This document shows, in pieces, positions 33,104 through 42,063 of a DNA stretch of 64,000 bases. The DNA is from Gammaproteobacteria bacterium (GTDB lineage Bacteria; Pseudomonadota; Gammaproteobacteria; Acidiferrobacterales; SZUA-150): positions 1 to 64,000 of the forward strand of contig JAOUOD010000010.1 in the NCBI GenBank assembly GCA_029880545.1, read 5' to 3'. Position 1 is the first letter of the stretch. Each line of letters opens with the position of its first letter. The notes below the pieces were generated by a model, which saw nothing but the letters and a program-made list of their open reading frames with translations, was not told the origin of the DNA and searched no databases. The position numbers were made by a program, and so were the translations under genes.

Positions 33104-33638
33104 TATCGTACCCGGCAACAGCGCCATAACCCATGATACCTTTCAGGTTTGATACCGGGCTGTAGGCGTTGTGCTCAACCAGGTACAGATTCAGTTCCTG
33201 CTCCAGTGCCGGTGTATTGTTTTTCCAGTATGTATTCCCTGCCCGGATGTAATCTCCGTCCTGGATGGGCTTGCCGGCCAGCAGGTCATTGCCGGTTGGC
33301 TCATGAAGCAGGCTCGGTAACCCGAACAACGCAACAGCGGCGACCGATGCAGCAATAGCAAGGCCTGCCAGTGCTTGCGTCCATCGCCTAACCGGTTGCA
33401 CGCCTGGTTCCGGTGCCAGCATGACCGGCTGCTGTCTGAGCTGCTCAATAATGCGCTGACTTAAACCAGACCGATGCCGGCCTTGTTCACCGTGCATTGC
33501 GGCGCTGGCTACATGGTAACGCTCCCAGACCTTTTGCAGTTCGGGATCACTGTTGATTTGCCGAATCAGGCTGTCTACCTGACCAGGCGCCAATTCACCA
33601 TCCAACATCGCGGACATTCTTTCTTTTGCGTCTTTCAT
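33081..33638 (-). CDS. rseA: Anti-sigma-E factor RseA/MucA
   Basis: A 185-residue protein. The N-terminal cytoplasmic anti-sigma domain begins MKDAKERMSAMLDGEL. A membrane helix sits at about 97-115 (ALAGLAIAASVAAVALFGL). The periplasmic tail binds RseB. It holds sigma-E inactive until cleaved by DegS and RseP. The start at 33638 matches the family N-terminus; a longer frame to 33701 overlaps rpoE and is rejected. Confidence 0.93.
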   Translation of the reverse strand: MKDAKERMSAMLDGELAPGQVDSLIRQINSDPELQKVWERYHVASAAMHGEQGRHRSGLSQRIIEQLRQQPVMLAPEPGVQPVRRWTQALAGLAIAASVAAVALFGLPSLLHEPTGNDLLAGKPIQDGDYIRAGNTYWKNNTPALEQELNLYLVEHNAYSPVSNLKGIMGYGAVAGYDNASKQDK

Positions 33639-33672
33639 ATTGTCAGTCTCGTTTGTCACTATCGCAGCCTCG

Positions 33673-34248
33673 TTATGCCAACAGCGGTCTGAGTTTTTCA
33701 TCTATAGCTTCCCGGGCACGAAAAATTCGCGACCGAACCGTACCTACAGGGCAATCCATGAGCCCTGCAATATCGTCATAGCTCAGCCCCTCGAACTCCC
33801 TGAGACTAATGGCTATTCTTAGCTCCTCGGGCAGGCCGCCAATCACATCCTGAACGGTACGAGCTATTTCATCTGCCAGCATGCACTTTTCCGGCGTGGC
33901 AATTTCCGCGAGGGGTGAACCCATAGCCATGTTCTCTACGTCTGTAAAATCCATGTCCGTACCGGGTGGTCGGCGACCACTGTTCACCAGGTGATTCTTG
34001 GCTGTGTTCACGGCAATTCGGTACAGCCATGTATAAAAAGCGCTGTCGCCTCGAAAATTGCCAATCGCGCGGTATGCCTTGATAAAGGCCTCCTGGACCA
34101 CATCTTCCACCTCGTACGAGTCATGGATAAACCTGGCAACCAGCTTGCTGACCCGGTGCTGATACTTGAGTACGAGCAGGTTAAAAGCGGCCTGCTCGCC
34201 CCGTCGCGTCCGTCGAACCAGGTCAACATCGGTTTGTTGATCAATCAT
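33673..34248 (-). CDS. rpoE: RNA polymerase sigma-E factor (RpoE/AlgU)
   Basis: A 191-residue ECF sigma factor. Region 2 has KLVARFIHDSYEVEDVVQEAFIKAYRA and FYTWLYRIAVNTAKNHLV. Region 4 has ISLREFEGLSYDDIAGLMDCPVGTVRSRIFRAREA. It directs transcription of envelope-stress genes. First gene of the rpoE-rseA-rseB operon; a sigma-E-type promoter is visible upstream, in agreement with autoregulation. Confidence 0.97.
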   Translation of the reverse strand: MIDQQTDVDLVRRTRRGEQAAFNLLVLKYQHRVSKLVARFIHDSYEVEDVVQEAFIKAYRAIGNFRGDSAFYTWLYRIAVNTAKNHLVNSGRRPPGTDMDFTDVENMAMGSPLAEIATPEKCMLADEIARTVQDVIGGLPEELRIAISLREFEGLSYDDIAGLMDCPVGTVRSRIFRAREAIDEKLRPLLA

Positions 34249-34337
34249 CGACGCTACACACCTTGAGCTTGTACTCCCCTGCCAATACTGCCAATGCCAT
34301 CGCCTTCACCCGGGTGGATAAACTGTGCTTCGTGAGC

Positions 34338-34364
34338 GTAGACCGCTGATTCTGTAAAAGGTTC
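34338..34364 (-). promoter_or_regulatory. Sigma-E-type promoter of rpoE
   Basis: On the minus strand GAACCTTTT (34356-34364) is followed after about 13 bases by GGTCTAC, close to the sigma-E/AlgU consensus GAACTT N16 TCTNA. It lies about 90 bp before rpoE, as expected for autoregulated rpoE operons. Confidence 0.65.
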
Positions 34365-34480
34365 ATTTTCCTGTCGTTCGTGCCCGGGTTTTTGCTTCCG
34401 TCCGCCAATGTTAGTGGTTATGCTTGGGCATCTTTCAACAGTATTCAAAAATCTGCAACCCGGTAACCAACACATCAATC

Positions 34481-36133
34481 ATGCCTACGCCGTTTTTTTC
34501 TGATGTTCTTGTTATCGGTGCAGGGTCCGCCGGGCTGACCCTGGCGCTGCGCCTGGCCGATTCGCATCGTGTCACGGTGCTGGCCAAGGGGGCGCTCAGC
34601 GAAGGCTCCAGCCTGTATGCACAAGGTGGCGTTGCCGCCGTACTTGACGGTGATGAGGATTCTTTTGAATCCCACATCAAGGACACTCTCGATGCCGGTG
34701 CCGGCTTGTGTCATGAAAATACTGTCACCTACACCGTTGAGCATGGACCCGAAGCCATCCGGTGGCTCATCGACGCCGGGGTGTCATTCAGTAGCCAGGC
34801 TGACCGTAACGGCAATTCCTTGCTGCACCTGACCAAGGAAGGCGGCCACAGTCACCGCCGGGTGATTCATGCTGCCGATGCTACCGGCCGCGCCATCGAA
34901 ACCACGCTGCTGGACCTGGCGCGCAGCCATGGCAACATCACCCTCAAGGAACACCAGATCGCCATTGACCTGATTACGCGAAAACGTCTTGGTCTGGCCG
35001 GTCCCGATCGTTGTCTTGGTGCGTATATACTTGATCGCAGCAATAACCGGGTTGATGTATACCAGGCCCGCTACGTGGTACTGGCAACAGGCGGCGCATC
35101 AAAGGTCTACCTCTATACCACCAACCCTGATACGTCGACCGGTGACGGTATTGCCATGGGCTGGCGTGCCGGTTGCCGCGTGGCCAATATGGAGTTTGTC
35201 CAGTTTCATCCCAGCTGCCTGTACCATCCACAAGCCAAGTCTTTCTTGATCAGCGAAGCTGTTCGTGGCGAAGGAGGCAAATTGACGCTGCCCGATGGAA
35301 GTGCGTTCATGAGACGACATGATCCACGCGAGGAGCTTGCGCCGCGTGACGTTGTCGCCCGCGCCATCGACTTTGAAATGAAACGGCACGGCGTTGACCA
35401 CGTCAATCTTGATATCAGTCATGAATCTGCTGAATTCATAAAAGAACACTTTCCAACCATCTACCAACGCACCCTTGAGTTCGGCTTTGATATGACCAGG
35501 GAGCCACTGCCGGTGGTGCCCGCGGCCCATTATACCTGCGGCGGAATCATGACCGACTTGCGCGGACGCACCGATGTGCCTGGTTTGTATGCCATTGGCG
35601 AATGCACCTTCACCGGCTTGCACGGCGCCAATCGCCTGGCCAGCAACTCGTTACTGGAATGCCTGGTATTCGGAACAGCGGCAGCCAAGGATATCGGCTC
35701 ACGCACTGACAACGACGATGTTACCGCCAGCGTATTGCCGCCATGGGATGAAAGCCGTGTTACCGACCCGGATGAACAGGTGGTGGTGTCCCATAACTGG
35801 GATGAACTGCGCCGTTTCATGTGGGACTACGTCGGCATAGTCCGTACCAACAAGCGCCTGGCACGCGCCAAGCATCGTATTGATTTGCTGAAAGACGAAA
35901 TTCGCGAGTATTACAGCAACTTCAAGGTCACCAATGACCTGATCGAACTGCGTAACCTCGTCGAGGTTGCTGACCTGATCGTGCAGTCAGCCATGCAACG
36001 CAAGGAAAGTCGCGGCTTGCATTACACGCGCGATTATCCGCAAGCCGACGACAATGAAATGCGGGACACGATTCTGGTCCCGTCTGAATATGACCCAAGA
36101 GAACTTTCCACCTCGAAATTATCGGCGGTTTAG
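34481..36133 (+). CDS. nadB: L-aspartate oxidase
   Basis: A 550-residue FAD enzyme oxidising L-aspartate to iminoaspartate, the first step of NAD synthesis. The FAD-binding motif is [18 protein letters not shown]. Active-site region signatures are [17 protein letters not shown]-like [20 protein letters not shown] and [20 protein letters not shown]. The ATG at 34481 just before [11 protein letters not shown] is preferred over an upstream ATG at 34424. It is divergent from rpoE, a common gammaproteobacterial arrangement. Confidence 0.96.
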   Translation: MPTPFFSDVLVIGAGSAGLTLALRLADSHRVTVLAKGALSEGSSLYAQGGVAAVLDGDEDSFESHIKDTLDAGAGLCHENTVTYTVEHGPEAIRWLIDAGVSFSSQADRNGNSLLHLTKEGGHSHRRVIHAADATGRAIETTLLDLARSHGNITLKEHQIAIDLITRKRLGLAGPDRCLGAYILDRSNNRVDVYQARYVVLATGGASKVYLYTTNPDTSTGDGIAMGWRAGCRVANMEFVQFHPSCLYHPQAKSFLISEAVRGEGGKLTLPDGSAFMRRHDPREELAPRDVVARAIDFEMKRHGVDHVNLDISHESAEFIKEHFPTIYQRTLEFGFDMTREPLPVVPAAHYTCGGIMTDLRGRTDVPGLYAIGECTFTGLHGANRLASNSLLECLVFGTAAAKDIGSRTDNDDVTASVLPPWDESRVTDPDEQVVVSHNWDELRRFMWDYVGIVRTNKRLARAKHRIDLLKDEIREYYSNFKVTNDLIELRNLVEVADLIVQSAMQRKESRGLHYTRDYPQADDNEMRDTILVPSEYDPRELSTSKLSAV

Positions 36134-36159
36134 CAACGTCCCTGCATGATTCCAGGATC

Positions 36160-36192
36160 AGCCCGGCTGGCTGGCGTAACGCCGGGTTATTT
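36160..36192 (+). terminator. Terminator-like hairpin after nadB
   Basis: AGCCCGGC (36160-36167) pairs with GCCGGGTT (36181-36188), followed by ATTTTC on the plus strand. It sits 27 bp below the nadB stop. Confidence 0.6.
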
Positions 36193-36528
36193 TCGCCAGC
36201 CTATCTCGGTCAACACATCATTCACAAAGGTATAGGGAACAAACTCGTCATCAGTAGTCTTGCCGTCATCAATTAGTCTGGCGCGAAAATAGTGCACTTC
36301 AACCAGCTTGCCATCGCGCGTGTATTTTTCCGGTTGTTTCTTTTCATCAAATGGCAGGCGCCATTGTGTTGGATTCAGGACCGACAGCACTGCTTCCCTG
36401 GAATCACCCGGTTTTACCGTTGCGGCGGCTTCATGATAGGCCTCAATGGACCGTTCAACACGCTTGGTGGCACACGCGGACAACAGCACCGCGCCAATCA
36501 ATACCCATGACAATTTGTTCATCTGCAT
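36187..36528 (-). CDS. Small lipoprotein, SmpA/OmlA-like layout
   Basis: A 113-residue protein with a lipoprotein signal (LSWVLIGAVLLSAC, lipobox LSAC). The mature part has VKPGDSREAVLSVLNPTQWRLPF and VEVHYFRARLIDDGKTTDDEFVPYTFVNDVLTEIGW, the kind of repeat-free two-layer fold seen in SmpA/OmlA-type lipoproteins. Exact family is uncertain. It stands alone between nadB and ygfX, facing nadB's terminator. Confidence 0.75.
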   Translation of the reverse strand: MQMNKLSWVLIGAVLLSACATKRVERSIEAYHEAAATVKPGDSREAVLSVLNPTQWRLPFDEKKQPEKYTRDGKLVEVHYFRARLIDDGKTTDDEFVPYTFVNDVLTEIGWRK

Positions 36529-36610
36529 TCACCGACCTCTCTTTTATTGATCTAGTCAGAACAAAGCATAGCCAGACAGTGTGCATCTGCCAGCAAAAGA
36601 TTGGTTTCGC

Positions 36611-37021
36611 CTACCCTTCGTAACCATTCAACCAGCGCTGCAGATAAGCGCGCTCCCGGGCGCTCAGCGTATCGGGCGCCAGTATCACGCGTTGTCGCGA
36701 TCGCCCGGGCAATTGATCCAGGTGGAGCAGGCACCAGTTACCGATACGCCAATGACTGGCGACCCTGGCACCATGCTCCGCGGTGCCGACGTGCAGGCGG
36801 CAGCGGCCAAGTTTATCCAGTTGCAATGCAGTCACAGCCAACGTCGTCCCGGCATGACGTAATGACCGATGTATTCGCCTGCCATACAAGAAAAGGATTA
36901 GCCAAAGAAAGAGTTTCAGAAAGAACGGTATTTGAGCCAGACCGATTGGGAGCGCGCTGCAGGAAACGACAACTATCCAGATGAATTCAAGTTTCTTTGA
37001 TTTTTTTATGTTGATAATCAA
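36611..37021 (-). CDS. ygfX: YgfX family membrane protein
   Basis: A 136-residue protein with two adjacent N-terminal hydrophobic segments (FIWIVVVSCSALPIGLA and FFLKLFLWLILFLYG) and a C-terminal cytoplasmic domain. Size, topology and position directly after sdhE identify YgfX (CptA). In E. coli it is described as a membrane-associated partner of SdhE. The start codon here is TTG inside the end of sdhE, so the true start is uncertain. Confidence 0.8.
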   Translation of the reverse strand: MIINIKKSKKLEFIWIVVVSCSALPIGLAQIPFFLKLFLWLILFLYGRRIHRSLRHAGTTLAVTALQLDKLGRCRLHVGTAEHGARVASHWRIGNWCLLHLDQLPGRSRQRVILAPDTLSARERAYLQRWLNGYEG

Positions 37022-37262
37022 TATCTTCCCTGATCTTCTTGATAATTTTGTTTAAGCCGCTATCCGTGCAGCTTTCGGAACCATTCAGCCATGCAAGAAT
37101 GGCGTTATCGGCTTCGTCGAGTAACAACCAGAATTCGTCTTTCAGCTCCGGCCCCAGCGACGGGTATTGGTGGCGGATAAATTGCTCAAAAACAAGGTCC
37201 AGCTCCAGCAGACCCCGGCGGCAGCGCCAACGCAGCCGCGCCATCTCCTCGTCGGTTACCAC
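36987..37262 (-). CDS. sdhE: FAD assembly factor SdhE
   Basis: A 91-residue helical protein with the hallmark RRGLLELDLVFEQF (RGxxELD), needed for covalent attachment of FAD to SdhA. It overlaps the sdhB stop and is followed by ygfX. Normal length. Confidence 0.95.
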   Translation of the reverse strand: MVTDEEMARLRWRCRRGLLELDLVFEQFIRHQYPSLGPELKDEFWLLLDEADNAILAWLNGSESCTDSGLNKIIKKIREDIDYQHKKIKET

Positions 37263-37957
37263 TTCCGCCTCATGAGCATTTGCTTGATCAGGCCGACGGC
37301 TTTGGTGGGATTCAACCCCTTAGGGCACACATCAACACAGTTCATAATGCCATGACAGCGGAACAGCCGGTACGGATCTTCCAGGTCATCCAGGCGTTCT
37401 CCTGTCGCCAGGTCGCGACTGTCTGCCAGGAAACGCCAGGACTGTAGCAACGCCGCCGGTCCGAGAAAACGATCCGGGTTCCACCAGAATGATGGGCACG
37501 CTGTCGAGCAGCAACCGCACAGAATGCAGTCGTACAAACCATCCAGCCGATCGCGTTCTTCGGGCGACTGCAGGCGCTCGATTTCCGGTTCCGGCTCATC
37601 GTTAATCAACCAGGGCTTTACGGAACGGTACTGCCTGTAGAACGGCTCCATATCGACAATCAGGTCGCGGATAACCGGTTGCCCGGGAAATGGCCGCACT
37701 TCAATTGGCTGCTTCAGCGACTTGATCGGTGTCACGCAGGCAAGGCCGTTACGACCGTTCATGTTCATGCCGTCCGAGCCACACACTCCTTCCCGGCAGG
37801 AACGTCGAAAACTGAGACTGTCATCCTGCTCCTTGATGAGGATCAAAGCGTCGAGCACCATGATGGCGCCGCAGTCATCATCGAGCTCGTAATCCTGCAT
37901 ACGCGGCTCGCTGTCCGTTTCGGGGTTGTATCGATAAATTGAAAACCGGATCGCCAT
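37256..37957 (-). CDS. sdhB: Succinate dehydrogenase iron-sulfur subunit
   Basis: A 233-residue subunit. The N-terminal 2Fe-2S ferredoxin domain has RRSCREGVCGSDGMNMNGRNGLAC. The C-terminal part has CILCGCCSTACPSFWW and CHGIMNCVDVCPKGLNP, binding 4Fe-4S and 3Fe-4S clusters. It carries electrons from SdhA FAD to ubiquinone. It lies 14 bp after sdhA. Confidence 0.98.
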   Translation of the reverse strand: MAIRFSIYRYNPETDSEPRMQDYELDDDCGAIMVLDALILIKEQDDSLSFRRSCREGVCGSDGMNMNGRNGLACVTPIKSLKQPIEVRPFPGQPVIRDLIVDMEPFYRQYRSVKPWLINDEPEPEIERLQSPEERDRLDGLYDCILCGCCSTACPSFWWNPDRFLGPAALLQSWRFLADSRDLATGERLDDLEDPYRLFRCHGIMNCVDVCPKGLNPTKAVGLIKQMLMRRKW

Positions 37958-37971
37958 GACGCCTGCCTTTC

Positions 37972-39735
37972 TTAATACACGCGCGGCTTAGGCGGAAACG
38001 GATCAACAGACTGCGGCTTCATGCGAACCGGCTTGTAATCCAGCAGTCGATCTTTTTTGAAAAACAGGCTGTGTTTCAGCCAGCGTTCATCATCACGATC
38101 CGGATAATCCAGACGTGAATGTGCGCCGCGGGACTCGTGACGTGCTGCCGCAGATACTACCGTGGCAATGGATATATCCATCAGGTTTTCCAGTTCCAGC
38201 GCCTCTATGCGCGCTGTGTTGAATACCTGGCTGTGATCAGTCAGCCTGGCATGTTCAAGGCGCTGCTCCAGCTCCAGGACTTTTGCAATACCCTCATCCA
38301 GGACATCCTGTGTGCGAAAAACTCCGCAATAGTCTTCCATGGTCTTGCGCAGATCATCATGTATATCCTTTACGGATTCGGAGCCGGTTTTTCGATCCCA
38401 ACGCGACAACCGGCTCATGGCCAGATCGACACTATCCTGGTCAATAGCGCGGTGGAACCGGTTTTCCTTGAGGTAGTCGAGTATATGATTGCCGGCAGCA
38501 CGCCCGAAAACCACGATATCCAGCAAGGAGTTGCCGCCAAGACGATTGGCGCCATGCACCGACACGCAGGCGCATTCTCCCACGGCATACAACCCCGGGA
38601 CCGGCTCTTCAGGACCATGGGCCACTGGCGCCACCACCTGCCCGGCCTTGTTGGTGGGAATACCACCCATGGTGTAATGCGCCGTCGGGTAGACCGGAAT
38701 CGGTTTTTCAATGGGGTCAATATGGGCAAAACGCATGGACAATTCACGTATGCCTGGCAAGCGCTTCTTGATGACTTCGGCGCCGAGGTGATCAACTTTC
38801 AGCAAACAATAATCCTTGTCTGGTCCACAACCACGGCCTTCGCGCACTTCCACCGCAATCGCGCGACTGACCACGTCACGACTGGCCAGATCCTTGGCGG
38901 TTGGCGCATAGCGCTCCATAAAGCGCTCACCTTCACTATTAATAAGGTAACCACCTTCACCACGAACGCCTTCCGACATCAGCACGCCTACCCCGGCAAT
39001 ACCGGTCGGGTGAAACTGGAAAAATTCCATGTCCTGAAGTGGAATATCAGCGCGCAGCGCCATTGCCATGCCATCGCCGGTGTTAATCATCGCATTGGTT
39101 GATGTGCGGAACATGCGACCGGCGCCGCCTGTAGCCAACAAGGTGGTTTTGGCTTCAATCAGCAAAGGTTCGCCAGTTTCTATGTTAAGGACCAACGCAC
39201 CCAGAATATAGCCGTCCTTGTCCTTGATCAGGTCAATAACAAAATATTCATCGAAGAAATGGGTCTTGGCCTTCAGGTTCTGCTGGTACAAGGCATGAAG
39301 AATAGCGTGGCCGGTACGATCGGCGGCGGCACAGGTTCGCGCTGCCTGCGCTCCTCCGAAATTCTGGCTTTGCCCACCGAAGGCGCGTTGGTAGATATGA
39401 CCGTTGTCCAGCCTGCTGAATGGCACACCGTAGTGTTCCAGTTCAATAACAAGCCGGGAAGCAGCTCGACACATATATTCGATTGCATCCTGGTCACCAA
39501 GATAATCGCTGCCCTTGACGGTATCGTACATGTGCCAGTGCCAATTATCTTCGGTGACATTGCCCAACGCTGCGTTCATGCCGCCCTGCGCTGCAACGGT
39601 GTGTGATCGTGTCGGAAATACCTTCGAAACAACGGCTACATGGGCATCACCCTCGGCCAGTTGCAAGGCGGCGCGCAAACCGCCGCCTCCAGCGCCTATT
39701 ACCAGGCTGTCAAATCGTCGAACCGGAAGTCTCAC
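37972..39735 (-). CDS. sdhA: Succinate dehydrogenase flavoprotein subunit
   Basis: A 587-residue flavoprotein oxidising succinate to fumarate. FAD motif [18 protein letters not shown]-attachment His in [10 protein letters not shown]; catalytic region HPTGI and [28 protein letters not shown] at 39735 overlaps the sdhD TGA as GTGA and gives the family N-terminus RLPVRRFD and the same length as E. coli SdhA. An ATG at 39771 would lie inside sdhD. Confidence 0.97.
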   Translation of the reverse strand: MRLPVRRFDSLVIGAGGGGLRAALQLAEGDAHVAVVSKVFPTRSHTVAAQGGMNAALGNVTEDNWHWHMYDTVKGSDYLGDQDAIEYMCRAASRLVIELEHYGVPFSRLDNGHIYQRAFGGQSQNFGGAQAARTCAAADRTGHAILHALYQQNLKAKTHFFDEYFVIDLIKDKDGYILGALVLNIETGEPLLIEAKTTLLATGGAGRMFRTSTNAMINTGDGMAMALRADIPLQDMEFFQFHPTGIAGVGVLMSEGVRGEGGYLINSEGERFMERYAPTAKDLASRDVVSRAIAVEVREGRGCGPDKDYCLLKVDHLGAEVIKKRLPGIRELSMRFAHIDPIEKPIPVYPTAHYTMGGIPTNKAGQVVAPVAHGPEEPVPGLYAVGECACVSVHGANRLGGNSLLDIVVFGRAAGNHILDYLKENRFHRAIDQDSVDLAMSRLSRWDRKTGSESVKDIHDDLRKTMEDYCGVFRTQDVLDEGIAKVLELEQRLEHARLTDHSQVFNTARIEALELENLMDISIATVVSAAARHESRGAHSRLDYPDRDDERWLKHSLFFKKDRLLDYKPVRMKPQSVDPFPPKPRVY

Positions 39736-40100
39736 GGTATACGGGTCTCCACCAACAAGCGCCCCATCCATACCAGCAGTGCCAGCAATGACGCCCCGGT
39801 CAAACCGGTTACGGTCAGCCGCAGCCAGAACGGATGGAGGTAATCAAGATACACACTGCGCATACCCACCCAGGAATGCGCCACCAGGCTAAGGCCGAAT
39901 ACACCAAATGCCGCCCGCACCATGCCGTTGCCAAACCACTGTAACCAGGCGTCGTAATCCGCAACAGGATCGGCACTGAAACGAATAATCAAGTACAGCA
40001 GAAAACCGGCTATATAAAGCGCCGACATGCGCTGTACCAGCCATTCACCCAGGCCGCTACGTGACGAGCCGAGAAATTGCACGCGTTTCACCACCAGCAT
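39732..40100 (-). CDS. sdhD: Succinate dehydrogenase membrane anchor subunit
   Basis: A 122-residue protein with three membrane helices ([47 protein letters not shown]). The His in LVAHSWVG is the expected haem b/quinone-site region, and [10 protein letters not shown] is typical of SdhD. The start at 40100 overlaps sdhC. Together with SdhC it anchors the complex and binds quinone. Confidence 0.93.
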   Translation of the reverse strand: MLVVKRVQFLGSSRSGLGEWLVQRMSALYIAGFLLYLIIRFSADPVADYDAWLQWFGNGMVRAAFGVFGLSLVAHSWVGMRSVYLDYLHPFWLRLTVTGLTGASLLALLVWMGRLLVETRIP

Positions 40101-40465
40101 ACCCCGAGTATTAGTGCGACAATGGCAGTCCCGAGCCAGCAAAGTTTCGCGCTCCGGACTGCCTGTTGTTTCTTTACGCCGATATCAAGATCCAGTAACA
40201 GGTGACGCACCCCGGAAAAAAAGTGTTGTGCCAGCATTATTGCAAATAACCACGTCAGCACCCGAACCACAGGGTTCTCCCAGAGCGCCATTATCGCATT
40301 GAATCCCTCACGATTCTCAAGGGACAATTGCAAAAAATAGGTTGCAACCGGCAACAACAGCACCCATAAAACGCCGGTCACCCGGTGGACAATAGATGTA
40401 ACCCCGGCAAAAGGCAGCTGAATCCGGAACAGGTTTAGAAATACTGGGCGATCTGATTTTCGCAT
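40088..40465 (-). CDS. sdhC: Succinate dehydrogenase cytochrome b556 subunit
   Basis: A 125-residue protein with three membrane helices. The signature SIVHRVTGVLW (quinone-site Ser and Arg region) and AQHFFSGVRHLLLDL with the haem-ligand His are present. First gene of sdhCDAB-sdhE-ygfX. A TATAAC-like -10 lies about 20 bp before the ATG on the minus strand. Confidence 0.95.
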   Translation of the reverse strand: MRKSDRPVFLNLFRIQLPFAGVTSIVHRVTGVLWVLLLPVATYFLQLSLENREGFNAIMALWENPVVRVLTWLFAIMLAQHFFSGVRHLLLDLDIGVKKQQAVRSAKLCWLGTAIVALILGVCWW

Positions 40466-40630
40466 CTGGACAGTTGGTTTTCCTTGTTATACTGCTGCCT
40501 TGCGTCATGGCAGCGCGGCTGAAGCATGGCGGACCACGCTATCCCGGTGAATGCCACCGACATGGTCAATTATAAGACACGGTTTGGCAGATAACAAAAG
40601 CGGTAAGATCAAAAAAGAGGTACCTAGCAA

Positions 40631-41638
40631 ATGGACTGGAAACACATCCTGCAATCATCCCCGGCTCAGGCACTGGCAAATTCCGGTGCTGATCCAGGCG
40701 CCCGGACCGCGTTGGCCGCACTGACGGATTTGGCGCTAATCCGTGTCAGTGGAGACGACGCCGCACAATTCCTGCAGGGGCAGCTGTCAAATGATATCCG
40801 TTTGCTCGACACCAATCCGACCCAGTTGAGCGCATACTGTAATCCCAAGGGGCGAGTACTGGCCCTGTTTCGTATTTTCAAGACAGGAAACGATTACAAT
40901 CTTTTGTTACCCGCAACGTTGGCCGAAGCGACGACCAGGCGATTGCAGATGTTTGTCATGCGCTCAAAAGTTGACATCAAGTTTTGTCAAGATCGCCTGC
41001 TGCTTGGCGTTATCGGCAACCCGTCTTGCCCGGGCTTGCCGAAACTGCCGGCCGATGCCAATCCTGTCATTCATGACACAACCGATGACATTGCCCTTGT
41101 TAGTCTGAATGGCAATACAAGACGCACACTGCTATCCGCGCCATCGGGGTTTGTCGGCACGCTGTGGCAGAGCAGCTCAGGAATAGTCGCGACCGAAGAT
41201 GCTGCTGGATGGCGTCTTCTGGATATTGAAGAAGGTATTCCCCAGGTATTCGAAGAAACTGTCGACCAGTTTATTCCGCAGATGATCAATCTCGACATAC
41301 TGGACGGTGTAAATTTCAAGAAAGGTTGTTATCCGGGACAGGAAATTGTTGCTCGCATGCGCTACCTCGGGAAACTCAAGAAACGCATGTACCTTGGTAC
41401 CATTGATAGCCAACAATGCCCTCAACCCGGGGCCCCGGTCTTTTCGGAAAGTTTTGGTGAGCAGGCTGCCGGCAGCATAGTTGATGCCCGCGTGGATGCG
41501 ATGGGTTTGTGCAAGGCGCTTGTCAGCTGTCAAATAAGTGGAGCTCTGGCGCATGATCTGCACATGGACTCGCAGAATGGTCCGCCAATTACACTGCTAC
41601 CAATGCCATACAGTATTGAAGATAATACTCCTGCATAA
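40631..41638 (+). CDS. ygfZ: Folate-binding protein YgfZ
   Basis: A 335-residue GcvT-like protein needed for repair or assembly of certain iron-sulfur enzymes, using tetrahydrofolate. The defining motif KGCYPGQEIVARM is intact (about residues 233-245). N-terminal LIRVSGDDAAQFLQGQLSNDI is typical. It is divergent from sdhC, a common gammaproteobacterial layout and a sensible one for Fe-S biology. Confidence 0.95.
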   Translation: MDWKHILQSSPAQALANSGADPGARTALAALTDLALIRVSGDDAAQFLQGQLSNDIRLLDTNPTQLSAYCNPKGRVLALFRIFKTGNDYNLLLPATLAEATTRRLQMFVMRSKVDIKFCQDRLLLGVIGNPSCPGLPKLPADANPVIHDTTDDIALVSLNGNTRRTLLSAPSGFVGTLWQSSSGIVATEDAAGWRLLDIEEGIPQVFEETVDQFIPQMINLDILDGVNFKKGCYPGQEIVARMRYLGKLKKRMYLGTIDSQQCPQPGAPVFSESFGEQAAGSIVDARVDAMGLCKALVSCQISGALAHDLHMDSQNGPPITLLPMPYSIEDNTPA

Positions 41639-42063
41639 CGATATACCACTCGTATAACTCTGAAGCGGTGTTCAAGCCTGAGCGCCGCTCTAAAATGGTG
41701 TTATCTGTTAAAAAGATTCCAGCAAAACAATATCCATGGAATAACTTGCCTTTCCGTTACGTCTTTATTTATTACGGACATGGCTTGCCTGTACTCAGCC
41801 ACCATGAAACCACGGAATTTCAATCGATCACAAGCAATACAGTTGTTAATGCCACCGGGCTATGATTGAATTGCATCGAATAGGAAGGACGTGTATTAGG
41901 TTAACAATATCATAATATACTGATTTACTATTATCAGTTGGTTGCATATATTGCCAGCAATCATCTACACAACATTAGGGTAGAGAATAAATTCAAACCG
42001 ATGTCTTGTTTATCTGGCCATCGAGTTGAAAATTAAAACACGACTATCTGGAGGAGCTCGCCG
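41639..42063. other. Intergenic region before the YeiH-type transporter
   Basis: 425 bp, AT-rich from about 41880. A 65-codon open frame (41668-41865) has no family resemblance and is not called. The last 15 bases hold a strong ribosome site (GGAGGAG) for the next gene, and AT-rich stretches around 41900-41960 may hold its promoter, but no clear consensus is seen. Confidence 0.6.

Noticed and set aside
41668-41865. 65-codon plus-strand frame between ygfZ and the transporter
   Set aside because: No ribosome site, no family resemblance and mixed composition; treated as intergenic.
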